6,235 nucleotides of DNA from positions 1-6,235 of the forward strand of contig JAILKX010000113.1 in assembly GCA_024693415.1 (NCBI GenBank). The letters are read 5' to 3'. The notes under the pieces are model-generated. The model was not told the DNA's origin. It did no database searches and saw only the letters and a program-made list of their open reading frames with translations. The stretch comes from Bacilli bacterium (GTDB taxonomy: Bacteria > Bacillota_I > Bacilli_A > RFN20 > CAG-826). Both the position numbers and the translations under genes were made by a program. This document shows, one piece after another, positions 1 through 5,496 of the stretch (positions within the stretch are counted from its first letter, which is position 1; every line of letters begins with the position of its first letter).

Positions 1-74
1 ATTCCAATATCGACCTCGAAAAGAAAGAAGTTCGATTCAACATGGGTTGGTTTCCACCAAAGACTGCGGAGTGA
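1..74 (+). CDS. 3' end of an upstream gene, product unknown (partial)
   Basis: The third forward frame is open from the window edge to a TGA at 72-74 and gives about 23 residues ending NMGWFPPKTAE. Its composition (charged IDLEKKEVRF followed by a Trp/Pro-rich tail) looks more like a protein C-terminus than the other two frames, which also close by 83-93. That is the only evidence, since no start, domain or motif is visible. I do not recognise the protein. The frame ends about 80 bases before the R1 repeat, matching the placement of the other two repeat copies downstream of + strand genes, which mildly supports a real gene end here. Confidence 0.4.
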   Translation, partial: SNIDLEKKEVRFNMGWFPPKTAE

Positions 75-154
75 TTATTTGCTAACGTTATAGACTAAGT
101 GTGAAAATTCGGTTTTTTGTTGCCTTGGGAGGACGGAGAAAATTGAACAACTGA
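75..154. other. Intergenic stretch before repeat R1
   Basis: No gene is supported here. It contains a short palindrome TAACGTTA (83-90) and a T-run at 113-118 that follows AAAATTCGG (104-112). The A4/T4 pairing around TTCGG is too weak to call a terminator with confidence, although its position just after the partial gene would suit one. Confidence 0.4.
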
Positions 155-230
155 GAACAATTGCGTTTGGACAATCACACTTGTCGCTGCACAGACTCGA
201 TTATCCTGTTTTGCACAAACTCGTTTATCC
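155..230. repeat. Extragenic structured repeat, copy R1 (left arm shortened)
   Basis: The right half holds two tandem 24-base units, starting ACTCGATTATCC at 195 and ACTCGTTTATCC at 219, separated by TGTTTTGCACAA. It aligns without gaps over 36 bases to R2 (4650-4685) and to R3 (5564-5599), about 25 of 36 identities each by hand count. The left arm survives only as TTTGGACAA (166-174), followed directly by the CACA-containing loop region. About 28 bases present in R2 and R3 are missing, so this copy is degenerate. On the - strand it reads as open frame, but no ribosome binding site or domain supports coding. Confidence 0.65.
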
Positions 231-260
231 TGACGACGCAGCAACGAGCACATAGAAATC

Positions 261-290
261 GACCTGGCCAACCGCTGGGTCTTTTCTTTT
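261..290 (+). terminator. Terminator-like hairpin after R1
   Basis: GACCTGGC (261-268) pairs with GCTGGGTC (274-281), giving eight pairs including two G-T wobbles around a 5-base loop, followed by TTTTCTTTT (282-290). The right arm can instead form a competing hairpin, GCTGGG (274-279) with CCCAGC (293-298), so the two structures are mutually exclusive. The likely role is ending transcription of the gene to the left. The sequence GGGTCTTTTCTT recurs at the same relative place beside R2 (4706-4717). Confidence 0.5.
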
Positions 291-364
291 CGCCCAGCCC
301 CGGCGATTTTTAACTTTTTGAAATTCGCATCAAGATTTTGGTTCGCCACCTCGTATTTTACTAT

Positions 365-517
365 GTGAGAAAAATTAAATTTTGGGTTGCCCGCGCGCCC
401 AGACGAACCGAAACGCCGGGGTACTTGATCTACGAATGGCTCGATGGCTTACCCCCGTCGCCCCTTTTGCACGCGCGAAGTATGCGCAACCTTTTACATA
501 ACCCTAGGAGCAAATAA
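365..517 (+). CDS. Possible 50-aa basic peptide, product unknown
   Basis: The frame is open from 314 and the best start I see is GTG at 365 (MRKIKFWVAR...), ending with TAA at 515-517. The C-terminal half contains PGYLIYEWLDGLPPSP and ends LLHNPRSK, which reads like real protein. The stop is immediately followed by the ATG of the next small gene, and the ribosome binding site of that gene (AGGAG, 506-510) lies inside this frame, an arrangement typical of translational coupling. Against it: there is no Shine-Dalgarno site before GTG 365, and a 21-residue frame (ATG 436 to TAA 501) overlaps in another phase. Function is unknown, and the true start could lie further in. Confidence 0.35.
   Translation: MRKIKFWVARAPRRTETPGYLIYEWLDGLPPSPLLHARSMRNLLHNPRSK
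506..510 (+). promoter_or_regulatory. Ribosome binding site for the 42-aa gene
   Basis: AGGAG sits 7 bases before ATG 518. It is the main reason for treating the short frame that follows as a translated gene. Confidence 0.7.
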
Positions 518-646
518 ATGATTTATAAAATCTCAATCCACGAAGAGAGCCGGGTCACCTACATGATGGTCGCCGAAGACGAACTCGACGCCGTCGTCGC
601 CCGCTACCCGGACGCAGAGATTCTCATCCTCAACATCATCGGCTAA
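518..646 (+). CDS. 42-aa acidic small protein, function unknown
   Basis: The frame runs from ATG 518 to TAA 644-646 with a good AGGAG ribosome binding site 7 bases upstream. The protein begins MIYKISIHEES and ends AEILILNIIG. It has an N-terminal strand-like segment, an acidic middle (AEDELDAVV, residues 19-27) that should form a helix, and a hydrophobic C-terminal strand, so a compact beta-alpha-beta fold is plausible. It has no signal peptide, membrane segment or cysteines. The third codon positions are mostly C or G, like the large gene downstream, which favours real coding. I do not recognise a family. Its neighbours are two other tiny frames and it ends 210 bases before the BspA-type gene, but there is a promoter in between, so it is probably a separate transcript. 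Confidence 0.6.
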   Translation: MIYKISIHEESRVTYMMVAEDELDAVVARYPDAEILILNIIG

Positions 647-648
647 CG

Positions 649-738
649 ATGGGCCGACCGAGCGCCGCCGCCCCGCGCGACGAAGAGATCTTGACCGTAC
701 TCAGAGGCGGCCTGCGTATCGATAAGCGGGCCGATTGA
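649..738 (+). CDS. Doubtful 29-aa reading frame
   Basis: ATG 649 follows the 42-aa gene stop by two bases and the frame ends at TGA 736-738. It contains PRDEEILTVLRGGLRIDK. No separate ribosome binding site is visible, so translation would depend on coupling to the gene before it. Bases 706-720 inside it repeat exactly at 4333-4347 after the BspA-type gene, which may mean this stretch is part of a non-coding repeat rather than a gene. I cannot assign a function. Confidence 0.22.
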   Translation: MGRPSAAAPRDEEILTVLRGGLRIDKRAD

Positions 739-754
739 TAGGTCCCTTAGTCGC

Positions 755-789
755 GCGCATTGTGCGCTATCTTTGATCGTTGTTATAAT
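755..789 (+). promoter_or_regulatory. Extended -10 promoter with overlapping inverted repeat, for the BspA-type gene
   Basis: A perfect TATAAT (784-789) is preceded by TG one base upstream (781-782), forming an extended -10 element. A weak -35 (TTGTGC, 760-765) lies 18 bases upstream. Five-base inverted arms GCGCA (755-759) and TGCGC (763-767) overlap that -35 and could be an operator, though this is inference. Transcription would begin near 796, leaving a leader of about 60 bases. Confidence 0.6.
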
Positions 790-801
790 AAGCGATAAGA
801 A

Positions 802-819
802 TCGCGGCATTTGCCGCGA
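802..819 (+). other. Perfect hairpin at the 5' end of the leader
   Basis: TCGCGGC (802-808) and GCCGCGA (813-819) form a perfect 7-base-pair stem around ATTT. It lies only a few bases after the predicted transcription start, with no T-run after it, so it is not a terminator. Such a 5' cap stem often protects an mRNA from decay; that role here is inference. Confidence 0.5.
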
Positions 820-844
820 CATATACGCTGCGCAGGAAGCGCGG

Positions 845-850
845 AAGGAG
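845..850 (+). promoter_or_regulatory. Ribosome binding site that fixes the start of the BspA-type gene
   Basis: AAGGAG lies 5 bases before ATG 856. The longer in-frame alternative start, TTG at 811, lies inside the leader hairpin, has no ribosome binding site and would bury the signal peptide, so 856 is chosen. Confidence 0.8.
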
Positions 851-855
851 CCGTT

Positions 856-3800
856 ATGAACAAGACGATGGCAAAATTATGGATGACCTTGGGCCTTGCT
901 CTTTCATCTTGCTCGATCTCATTCAACCCAAACAGCGGGAGCGGGGCATCCTCTTTGCCCGACGAGAGTTCGGAGACCACGAAGACGACCGTGCCCTCCG
1001 TCACGGAAACCCCGACGACAACGCCATCGACCCCTTCGGTTCCAAGCGTCCCCTCCGTCTCCGACGTATTCTCTTCTTCCGAGGCATCCTCCTCTTCCCA
1101 TCAGCACGTTCCTGGGGCGGCGGTGGAGGAAAACCGCGTGGAGGCGACTTGCACGGAAGACGGTTCCTATGATCTTGTGACGTATTGTCAGGAAGACCAA
1201 GTCGAATTATCTCGCGAGCACAAGACCATCCCCGCCTTGGGCCACGATTGGGCCGATGCAACTTATACTTGGAGCGAGGACCATTCCTCCTGCACCGCGG
1301 AGCGGGTCTGCAACAGAGATAATTCGCACATCGAGACCGAGACCGTGAACTCCGTGTATCGCGTCGAGACCGAGCCGACCGCTTCCGCCGCAGGAAGCGC
1401 GGCTTATACCGTCACCTTCGCCAATCCGGCCTTTGCGGAGCAGCGCTACGGCGTGACCTTGCCTGTGGACGATTCGCTCTCCAAATTGTCCTTCCAACTG
1501 CTCGATTCCGGCGACGCATATTCCGTGAAAGCCGCCTCGACGGATATCGAGGGATCCCTGATTATTCCATCCGAGCATAATGGAATGCCTGTCACGACCA
1601 TCGCCACCGCCGGCTTTCAATACTGCTCATCGCTTACCTATATCTCCATTCCCTCCTCCGTCACCACCATCTGCGGGAGTGCTTTCATAGGCTGTTCTGC
1701 GTTGGCTTCCATCTCCATCCCCTCCTCCGTCGTCTCCATTTCACGCAGCGCATTCACAAATTGCTCGTCCCTTGCGGGAGTCGAATTCGACAACGCCTCT
1801 TACCTCGGCAATGATGCAAACCCCTATCTTTGGGTCTACAAAGCGAAGGATAAAGCCATCTCCTCCTGTGAAATCAAAGACGGCGCGATTGGGATCTGCC
1901 CCAGCGCTTTCGACGGTTGCCGCCTACTGTCGTCCATTGCGTTGCCTTCCTCAATGGCTTACCTTGGCGCCGAGGCCTTCCGCTACTGCGACGCCTTACC
2001 GTCCATCAGCCTGAACGATGGCCTGAGGACCATAAGCTATCAATGCTTCAGATATTGCTACGGCCTTACCTCCATCGTCTTGCCCTCCTCGATTTCCCTC
2101 ATCGGCGAAGAGGCTTTCAAAGACTGCTCCCATTTGCTGGACACCTATGTCAAAGTGGGGTCATTCGAAGACTGGCTGAACGTCACTGGAACGACCAATC
2201 TCGTCGGCGAACTGCATTTCCTCGGCGGCAACCACGAGGAGATCACCAATATCGAAATCCCCTCTTCCGCAACAACAATAGGGCAGGGATATTTCACCAA
2301 GGCCCGCGAAATCGTCTCCGTCACCATCCCGGACACCGTCACCTCCATCGGCGACTATGCCTTCATGGGCTGCCATAAACTCGAATCGATCGTCCTCCCT
2401 TCGGGCCTTCTCTCGATCGGTACCGACGCCTTCTTCGATTGCTACGCCCTCAAGTCCATCGACATCCCGAATTCAGTCACCTCCATCGGAAACGGGGCAT
2501 TCGCTTCATGCCATGCCCTCGCCTCCGTCAAGCTTCCCGCCAATCTCCATTCCATTCCGGAAAAGCTTTTCAGTAGTTGCACATCATTGACTTCCGTCTC
2601 CATCCCGAATTCCGTGACCTCCATCGGGAACGGCGCCTTCTCCGGGACCGACTCGCTGTGCCACATCTACGTGACCGTCGATTCCGCATCCTCGGATTGG
2701 CTCTCCCTTAAAGGGAAGCAATATCTTTACTGCGACAACGTCCACCTCATGAACACGAGCGGAACCGAGATCAAATCCTTCACCTTCCCCTCGAACTACA
2801 GCAACAGGGTCGATGATTACACCTTCTACCATTGCAGTTCATTGACCTACATCTCCTTGCCAAGCACCATCACTTCCGTCGGAGCCTACGCCTTCTATGG
2901 CTGCCGTGGCCTCACCTCTTACTCGCTGCCAAGCAGCCTCACTACCCTCGGCGAAAGCGCCTTTGGCGGGTGCTCGTCCTTGAGGTCGGTGTACCTCAAA
3001 AGCAATCTCACCTCCATCGGCAAGAACGCATTCGCCGATTGCTCCTCCCTTGAGTCGATAGCCATCCCGGCTTCCTTGACCTCCGTTGGGGAAAACGCCT
3101 TCGCGGGCTGCAAAGCGCTCCGTTCCATCACCGTGGACGAGAATAACGCCACCTTCGATAGCCGTGAGGAGTGCAACGCGATCATCGACACCGCGAAAAA
3201 CTCCATCGTCATCGGCTGCAGCGCCACGACGTTCCCGGAATCGGTGACCTCCATCGGCGCAAGGGCGTTCGTGGGAGTCTTCGGACTGACGACCTTCGAG
3301 ATACCTTCCACCATCACCTCCATCGGCTCGAGCGCATTCCGCGATTGCCCTAACCTCGAAAGCGTGATCATCCCCTCTACCATCACCTCGCTTCCATACG
3401 AGGCGTTCCGCAATTGCAAAAAGCTTTCCTCCCTCTCCCTTCCGAATACCTTGCTTTCGATTCAGGGCTATTGCTTCAGCGGCTGCACCTCATTGGCCTC
3501 CCTCACCCTGCCTTCTTCCGTGGTCACCCTCGCTGATCGGGCCTTCTTCAATTGCGATGGCCTGGTTTCGCTTACCATCACCGGAGAGACGTCCATAGGC
3601 CAATACGCTTTCCAGGATTGCGATTTGTTTGCTGAAATCAACCTTGGGAACGCCATTTCCATCGGGTCGTGCTGCTTCCACGGCTGTCAGAACATGACGT
3701 CGATCCGCATCCCCGCCTCGGTTACCTCCATTGGTTCCAACATTTTCTCCAGCTGCGAAAACGTCGCGCACATCGATGTGGATGAGGGAAATCCCAATTA

Positions 3801-4305
3801 CGATGACCGCGGAGATTGCAACGCGATTATCGAAACCGCGACCAACGCCCTCATCGCAGGATGCTCGAGCACATCCATCCCCAGCGACATCGTTTCCATC
3901 GGGGCGGGAGCCCTCGCCAACCAGTCCAACATCGTTTCCCTGGTCATCCCGGATTCCGTCACCTCCATCGGAAACGGGGCATTCGCTTCATGCGAGAACT
4001 TGAAATACCTCGATTTGGGGAATGGGGTCAAGACCCTCGGAACAACCACTTTCTCGAGATGCACTTCCTTGGAAACCATCATCATTCCTACTTCGCTGAC
4101 GAGCGTTGGCACCAATTGCTTCCAATTTGTCGAATCCCGCCCCAACGTCTTCTATAAGGGCGACTATTGGGCTTGGATGAGAGTCAAAAACCGCGACAAC
4201 GTTGCCGGAAGGGTTTACTACTACAGCGAAGAAACACCCCCCGAAGACGCTGGACTCAATTACAGGTATTGGCATTACGTCGATGGCGTTCCCACCCCTT
4301 GGTGA
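856..4305 (+). CDS. BspA-type leucine-rich repeat surface lipoprotein
   Basis: A 1149-aa secreted protein. Residues 1-18 are a lipoprotein signal peptide with lipobox LSSC; Cys19 would be lipidated, anchoring it outside the membrane. Residues 20-82 are a flexible Ser/Thr/Pro linker. Residues 83-203 hold a Cys/His module seen in clostridial surface proteins: cysteines 99, 111, 146 and 152, GHDW at 129-132, then a YTWS...CTAERVC pattern. From about 241 to 1095 there are 30 LRR_5 units with AFxxCxxL heads at 23-residue steps, interrupted by special modules near 305-345, 430-475, 604-650, 757-800 and 972-1015. The C-terminus (1098-1149), ending YWHYVDGVPTPW, is typical of BspA-like proteins. It has no LPXTG motif or membrane anchor helix. 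Family members bind host proteins or polymers; the ligand here is unknown. It appears to be a single-gene unit with its own promoter. Confidence 0.93.
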   Translation: MNKTMAKLWMTLGLALSSCSISFNPNSGSGASSLPDESSETTKTTVPSVTETPTTTPSTPSVPSVPSVSDVFSSSEASSSSHQHVPGAAVEENRVEATCTEDGSYDLVTYCQEDQVELSREHKTIPALGHDWADATYTWSEDHSSCTAERVCNRDNSHIETETVNSVYRVETEPTASAAGSAAYTVTFANPAFAEQRYGVTLPVDDSLSKLSFQLLDSGDAYSVKAASTDIEGSLIIPSEHNGMPVTTIATAGFQYCSSLTYISIPSSVTTICGSAFIGCSALASISIPSSVVSISRSAFTNCSSLAGVEFDNASYLGNDANPYLWVYKAKDKAISSCEIKDGAIGICPSAFDGCRLLSSIALPSSMAYLGAEAFRYCDALPSISLNDGLRTISYQCFRYCYGLTSIVLPSSISLIGEEAFKDCSHLLDTYVKVGSFEDWLNVTGTTNLVGELHFLGGNHEEITNIEIPSSATTIGQGYFTKAREIVSVTIPDTVTSIGDYAFMGCHKLESIVLPSGLLSIGTDAFFDCYALKSIDIPNSVTSIGNGAFASCHALASVKLPANLHSIPEKLFSSCTSLTSVSIPNSVTSIGNGAFSGTDSLCHIYVTVDSASSDWLSLKGKQYLYCDNVHLMNTSGTEIKSFTFPSNYSNRVDDYTFYHCSSLTYISLPSTITSVGAYAFYGCRGLTSYSLPSSLTTLGESAFGGCSSLRSVYLKSNLTSIGKNAFADCSSLESIAIPASLTSVGENAFAGCKALRSITVDENNATFDSREECNAIIDTAKNSIVIGCSATTFPESVTSIGARAFVGVFGLTTFEIPSTITSIGSSAFRDCPNLESVIIPSTITSLPYEAFRNCKKLSSLSLPNTLLSIQGYCFSGCTSLASLTLPSSVVTLADRAFFNCDGLVSLTITGETSIGQYAFQDCDLFAEINLGNAISIGSCCFHGCQNMTSIRIPASVTSIGSNIFSSCENVAHIDVDEGNPNYDDRGDCNAIIETATNALIAGCSSTSIPSDIVSIGAGALANQSNIVSLVIPDSVTSIGNGAFASCENLKYLDLGNGVKTLGTTTFSRCTSLETIIIPTSLTSVGTNCFQFVESRPNVFYKGDYWAWMRVKNRDNVAGRVYYYSEETPPEDAGLNYRYWHYVDGVPTPW
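2476..2511 (+). repeat. 36-base exact direct repeat inside the BspA-type gene, copy 1
   Basis: Bases 2476-2511 (encoding VTSIGNGAFASC, residues 541-552) are identical to 3958-3993. Neighbouring LRR units differ at many synonymous sites, so identity over 36 bases suggests recent duplication or gene conversion between repeats. Confidence 0.8.
3958..3993 (+). repeat. 36-base exact direct repeat inside the BspA-type gene, copy 2
   Basis: This is the partner of 2476-2511, coding residues 1035-1046. The two copies are 1482 bases apart in the same codon phase, so recombination between them would delete or duplicate 494 residues without breaking the frame. Confidence 0.8.
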
Positions 4306-4504
4306 GGAGCCGCAAAGGCTTTATTAACGGCGGGCGGCCTGCGTATCCACATAGAGAGAAGCTGCAATTACCCGCTACGCGAGCATTATCAGTATCCAGT
4401 CCCGGAGTACCAAATCGTCGAAACTGATTCGGTCATGCACAAGAGGCTTATATTTCGGGTCGTGTTCGAGAAGATGGTCGACGTCGAATAGCTGTTCCCA
4501 GCAC
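4306..4504. other. Intergenic stretch after the BspA-type gene, no supported gene
   Basis: The BspA frame happens to stay open for 61 more codons after its TGA, up to TAG 4489-4491, and a - strand frame also crosses the region. Neither has a start with a ribosome binding site or a recognisable motif. The protein's canonical C-terminus ends at TGA 4303-4305, so I read this as untranslated. Bases 4333-4347 repeat 706-720 exactly. Confidence 0.5.
4333..4347 (+). repeat. 15-base exact repeat of 706-720
   Basis: GGCGGCCTGCGTATC occurs here and at 706-720 in the same orientation. Similarity does not clearly extend on either side. By a rough estimate a 15-base match is unlikely by chance in a window this size, but GC-rich bias weakens that. 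Confidence 0.45.
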
Positions 4505-4538
4505 GAAAGAGGTCGGGCGAAAGCTCGATCTTTTTCTT
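4505..4538 (+). terminator. Strong terminator-like hairpin upstream of R2
   Basis: Bases 4505-4518 and 4523-4536 pair along 14 positions, three of them G-T, around a GAAA (GNRA) loop. The descending arm runs into TTTTTCTT. It is the first convincing terminator after the BspA-type gene, 200 bases past its stop. The A-run before the stem (4506-4508) could also let it work on the - strand, though less well. Confidence 0.7.
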
Positions 4539-4580
4539 GCCTTCGAGCGCTCGCGAACCCAGCCCGGCGCGACATAATTC

Positions 4581-4685
4581 GGATGGGCGACCTTGTGCAA
4601 AATCGGATGATTCGATTCGGCCGGCCACATTTCTTTTGTCGCCGTCCGAATCCGTTTATCCAGTTTTGGACAAACGGCAGCATCC
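4581..4685. repeat. Extragenic structured repeat, copy R2 (most complete)
   Basis: The left arm has two 24-base units starting GGAT at 4581 and 4605. The right arm mirrors them, with ATCC ending at 4661 and 4685. The 33-base core arms (4593-4625 and 4641-4673) are inverted copies with about 25 of 33 identities by hand count, and they flank a 15-base loop beginning CACAT (4626-4640). Within the arms, ATTCGG-C-CGGC (4615-4625) pairs with GCCG-T-CCGAAT (4641-4651), leaving one mismatch. R1 and R3 share this design. It encodes no protein I recognise. Confidence 0.75.
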
Positions 4686-4693
4686 AGATAGAC

Positions 4694-4717
4694 AGGTTCC
4701 TTCGGGGGTCTTTTCTT
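4694..4717 (+). terminator. Terminator-like hairpin after R2
   Basis: AGGTTCC (4694-4700) pairs with GGGGTCT (4705-4711) around a TTCG tetraloop, three of the seven pairs being G-T, followed by TTTCTT. It occupies the same place relative to R2 as the hairpins at 261-290 and 5636-5671 do to R1 and R3. Confidence 0.5.
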
Positions 4718-4763
4718 GTGTCTCGAACTCGCCGGCACCCTCGTTACATCGTAGTGGATGAAA

Positions 4764-4790
4764 TATCAAAACTTTGATAAAATATTATCA
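4764..4790 (+). promoter_or_regulatory. Operator/promoter of the toxin-antitoxin operon
   Basis: TATCAAA (4764-4770) and TTTGATA (4773-4779) form a perfect 7-base inverted repeat with a 2-base centre. TGATAA (4775-4780) is also the left half of a second perfect repeat with TTATCA (4785-4790). Three TATCA/TGATA half-sites thus overlap. An extended -10 (TGATAAAAT, 4775-4783) lies within them, with TATTAT (4783-4788) as an alternative -10; no good -35 is visible. Antitoxin, or antitoxin-toxin complex, binding here would block the promoter, as is usual for Phd/YefM systems. Confidence 0.6.
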
Positions 4791-4793
4791 TAC

Positions 4794-4798
4794 GGAGG
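4794..4798 (+). promoter_or_regulatory. Ribosome binding site of the antitoxin
   Basis: GGAGG lies 7 bases before ATG 4806. It decides the start: an in-frame ATG at 4758 would place the operator palindromes inside the coding region and lacks a comparable site. Confidence 0.8.
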
Positions 4799-4805
4799 TA
4801 ACAAC

Positions 4806-5066
4806 ATGACCATTCTCCCTTCGGCTTCCTTGCGGAACCAATACAGCGAAATCTCCGAACGTTGCAAAGCAACAGGAGAGCCGATCTATCTTACGAAAAA
4901 CGGCGAGGGCGATCTTGTCGTTATGTCTATAGAGGCATATGAAAAGAAGGAAGCTCTCCTAGCTTTGAAAGAACGGCTCCTTGACATTGAGTTAGAGCAG
5001 AGAACCGGCGCGAAATACTATAGTTTGGACGAACTCGATTCCGCGCTGAAAAGGATTATCGGTTAA
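4806..5066 (+). CDS. Type II antitoxin, Phd/YefM family
   Basis: An 86-aa protein. Residues 1-60 show the Phd/YefM fold pattern: ILPSASLRNQYSEISERC (residues 3-20) as the first strand and helix, then PIYLTKNGEGDLVVMSIEAYE (26-46), the hallmark strand-turn-strand with KNG and the conserved MSIEAYE. This part dimerises and binds operator DNA. Residues 47-86 form a charged helix and the toxin-wrapping tail (SLDELDSALKRIIG). It neutralises the toxin encoded next and, with it, should repress the operon through the palindromes upstream. Length is normal for the family. Its TAA overlaps the toxin ATG by one base. Confidence 0.92.
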   Translation: MTILPSASLRNQYSEISERCKATGEPIYLTKNGEGDLVVMSIEAYEKKEALLALKERLLDIELEQRTGAKYYSLDELDSALKRIIG

Positions 5067-5377
5067 TGGTTCAATTCAAGATTTCGATTACGCAGAGGGC
5101 GTTTTCCAGCATCAGCGAACACATGCTTTTAGTTCGGAACGTCTCTTTAGAAGCGGCGAAGGAGTTATATGAGGAAACCATGACCTCGCTCCGCACCTTA
5201 TCATCGTTTCCGGAAAGATACCCAGAAATACAAGATTTGAGGATCGCCGGTGCCCGCATCCGAAAAATGTCGATTCACGATGGGCGCTATGTTGCCTTAT
5301 ATAAAGTCGATGGCGATACGGTGGTCATCTATGATGTCATCGATACCAGAAAGGACGGCACTTTGAATAGACTTTGA
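5066..5377 (+). CDS. Type II toxin, RelE/ParE family
   Basis: A 103-aa protein of normal length for the RelE/ParE superfamily. It begins FKISITQRAFSSISEH (strand and first helix), then a second helix with VSLEAAKELYEE, the FPERYPE turn (48-54), the basic strand RIRKMSIHDGRYVALY (64-79) and the last strand VVIYDVIDTR (86-95), which is the superfamily signature. Members either cleave mRNA at the ribosome (RelE-like) or poison DNA gyrase (ParE-like); the sequence alone does not settle which. The start overlaps the antitoxin stop (TAATG), with a weak AAGGA at 5051-5055, so translation is probably coupled and keeps toxin below antitoxin. No frameshift or missing segment is seen, so the module looks intact. 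Confidence 0.9.
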   Translation: MVQFKISITQRAFSSISEHMLLVRNVSLEAAKELYEETMTSLRTLSSFPERYPEIQDLRIAGARIRKMSIHDGRYVALYKVDGDTVVIYDVIDTRKDGTLNRL

Positions 5378-5496
5378 TGGCTGGCAGCGGTTACAATTCG
5401 GTCCAGCAAACTAGGCGCACATCATTGGCGGGGGCGACCCCTTTCTTCGTGCGTCGTTTGGCGGGCTCGCGAAGGGGGCTTTCCGCGGCAAAACAG

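Noticed and set aside
155..230. CRISPR-like array (24-base spaced repeats)
   Set aside because: Only two degenerate units occur per arm, they are mirrored, there are no unique spacers of constant length, and no cas genes are present.
95..349. - strand 84-residue frame over R1
   Set aside because: It starts with GTG without a ribosome binding site and consists largely of the repeat and the terminator-like hairpin.
811..855. Longer start (TTG 811) for the BspA-type gene
   Set aside because: It lies in the leader hairpin, has no ribosome binding site and would place 15 residues before a clear lipoprotein signal peptide.
896..4275. Many antisense and out-of-phase open frames inside the BspA-type gene
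   Set aside because: They arise from the low stop density of a repetitive GC-moderate gene; their apparent repeats mirror the LRR units.
4306..4491. Stop-codon readthrough extension of the BspA-type protein (61 open codons after TGA)
   Set aside because: The protein already ends with the canonical YWHYVDGVPTPW terminus, and an open run of this length by chance is not rare.
4375..4683. - strand frame of 102 residues across the gap after the BspA-type gene
   Set aside because: Half of it is the R2 repeat read as protein; there is no ribosome binding site and no recognised motif. The segment LFDVDHLLEHDPKYKPLV looks protein-like but alone is not enough.
4758..4805. Longer antitoxin start at ATG 4758
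   Set aside because: It would translate the operator palindromes and lacks a ribosome binding site, whereas ATG 4806 has GGAGG at ideal spacing and matches the family's N-terminus.
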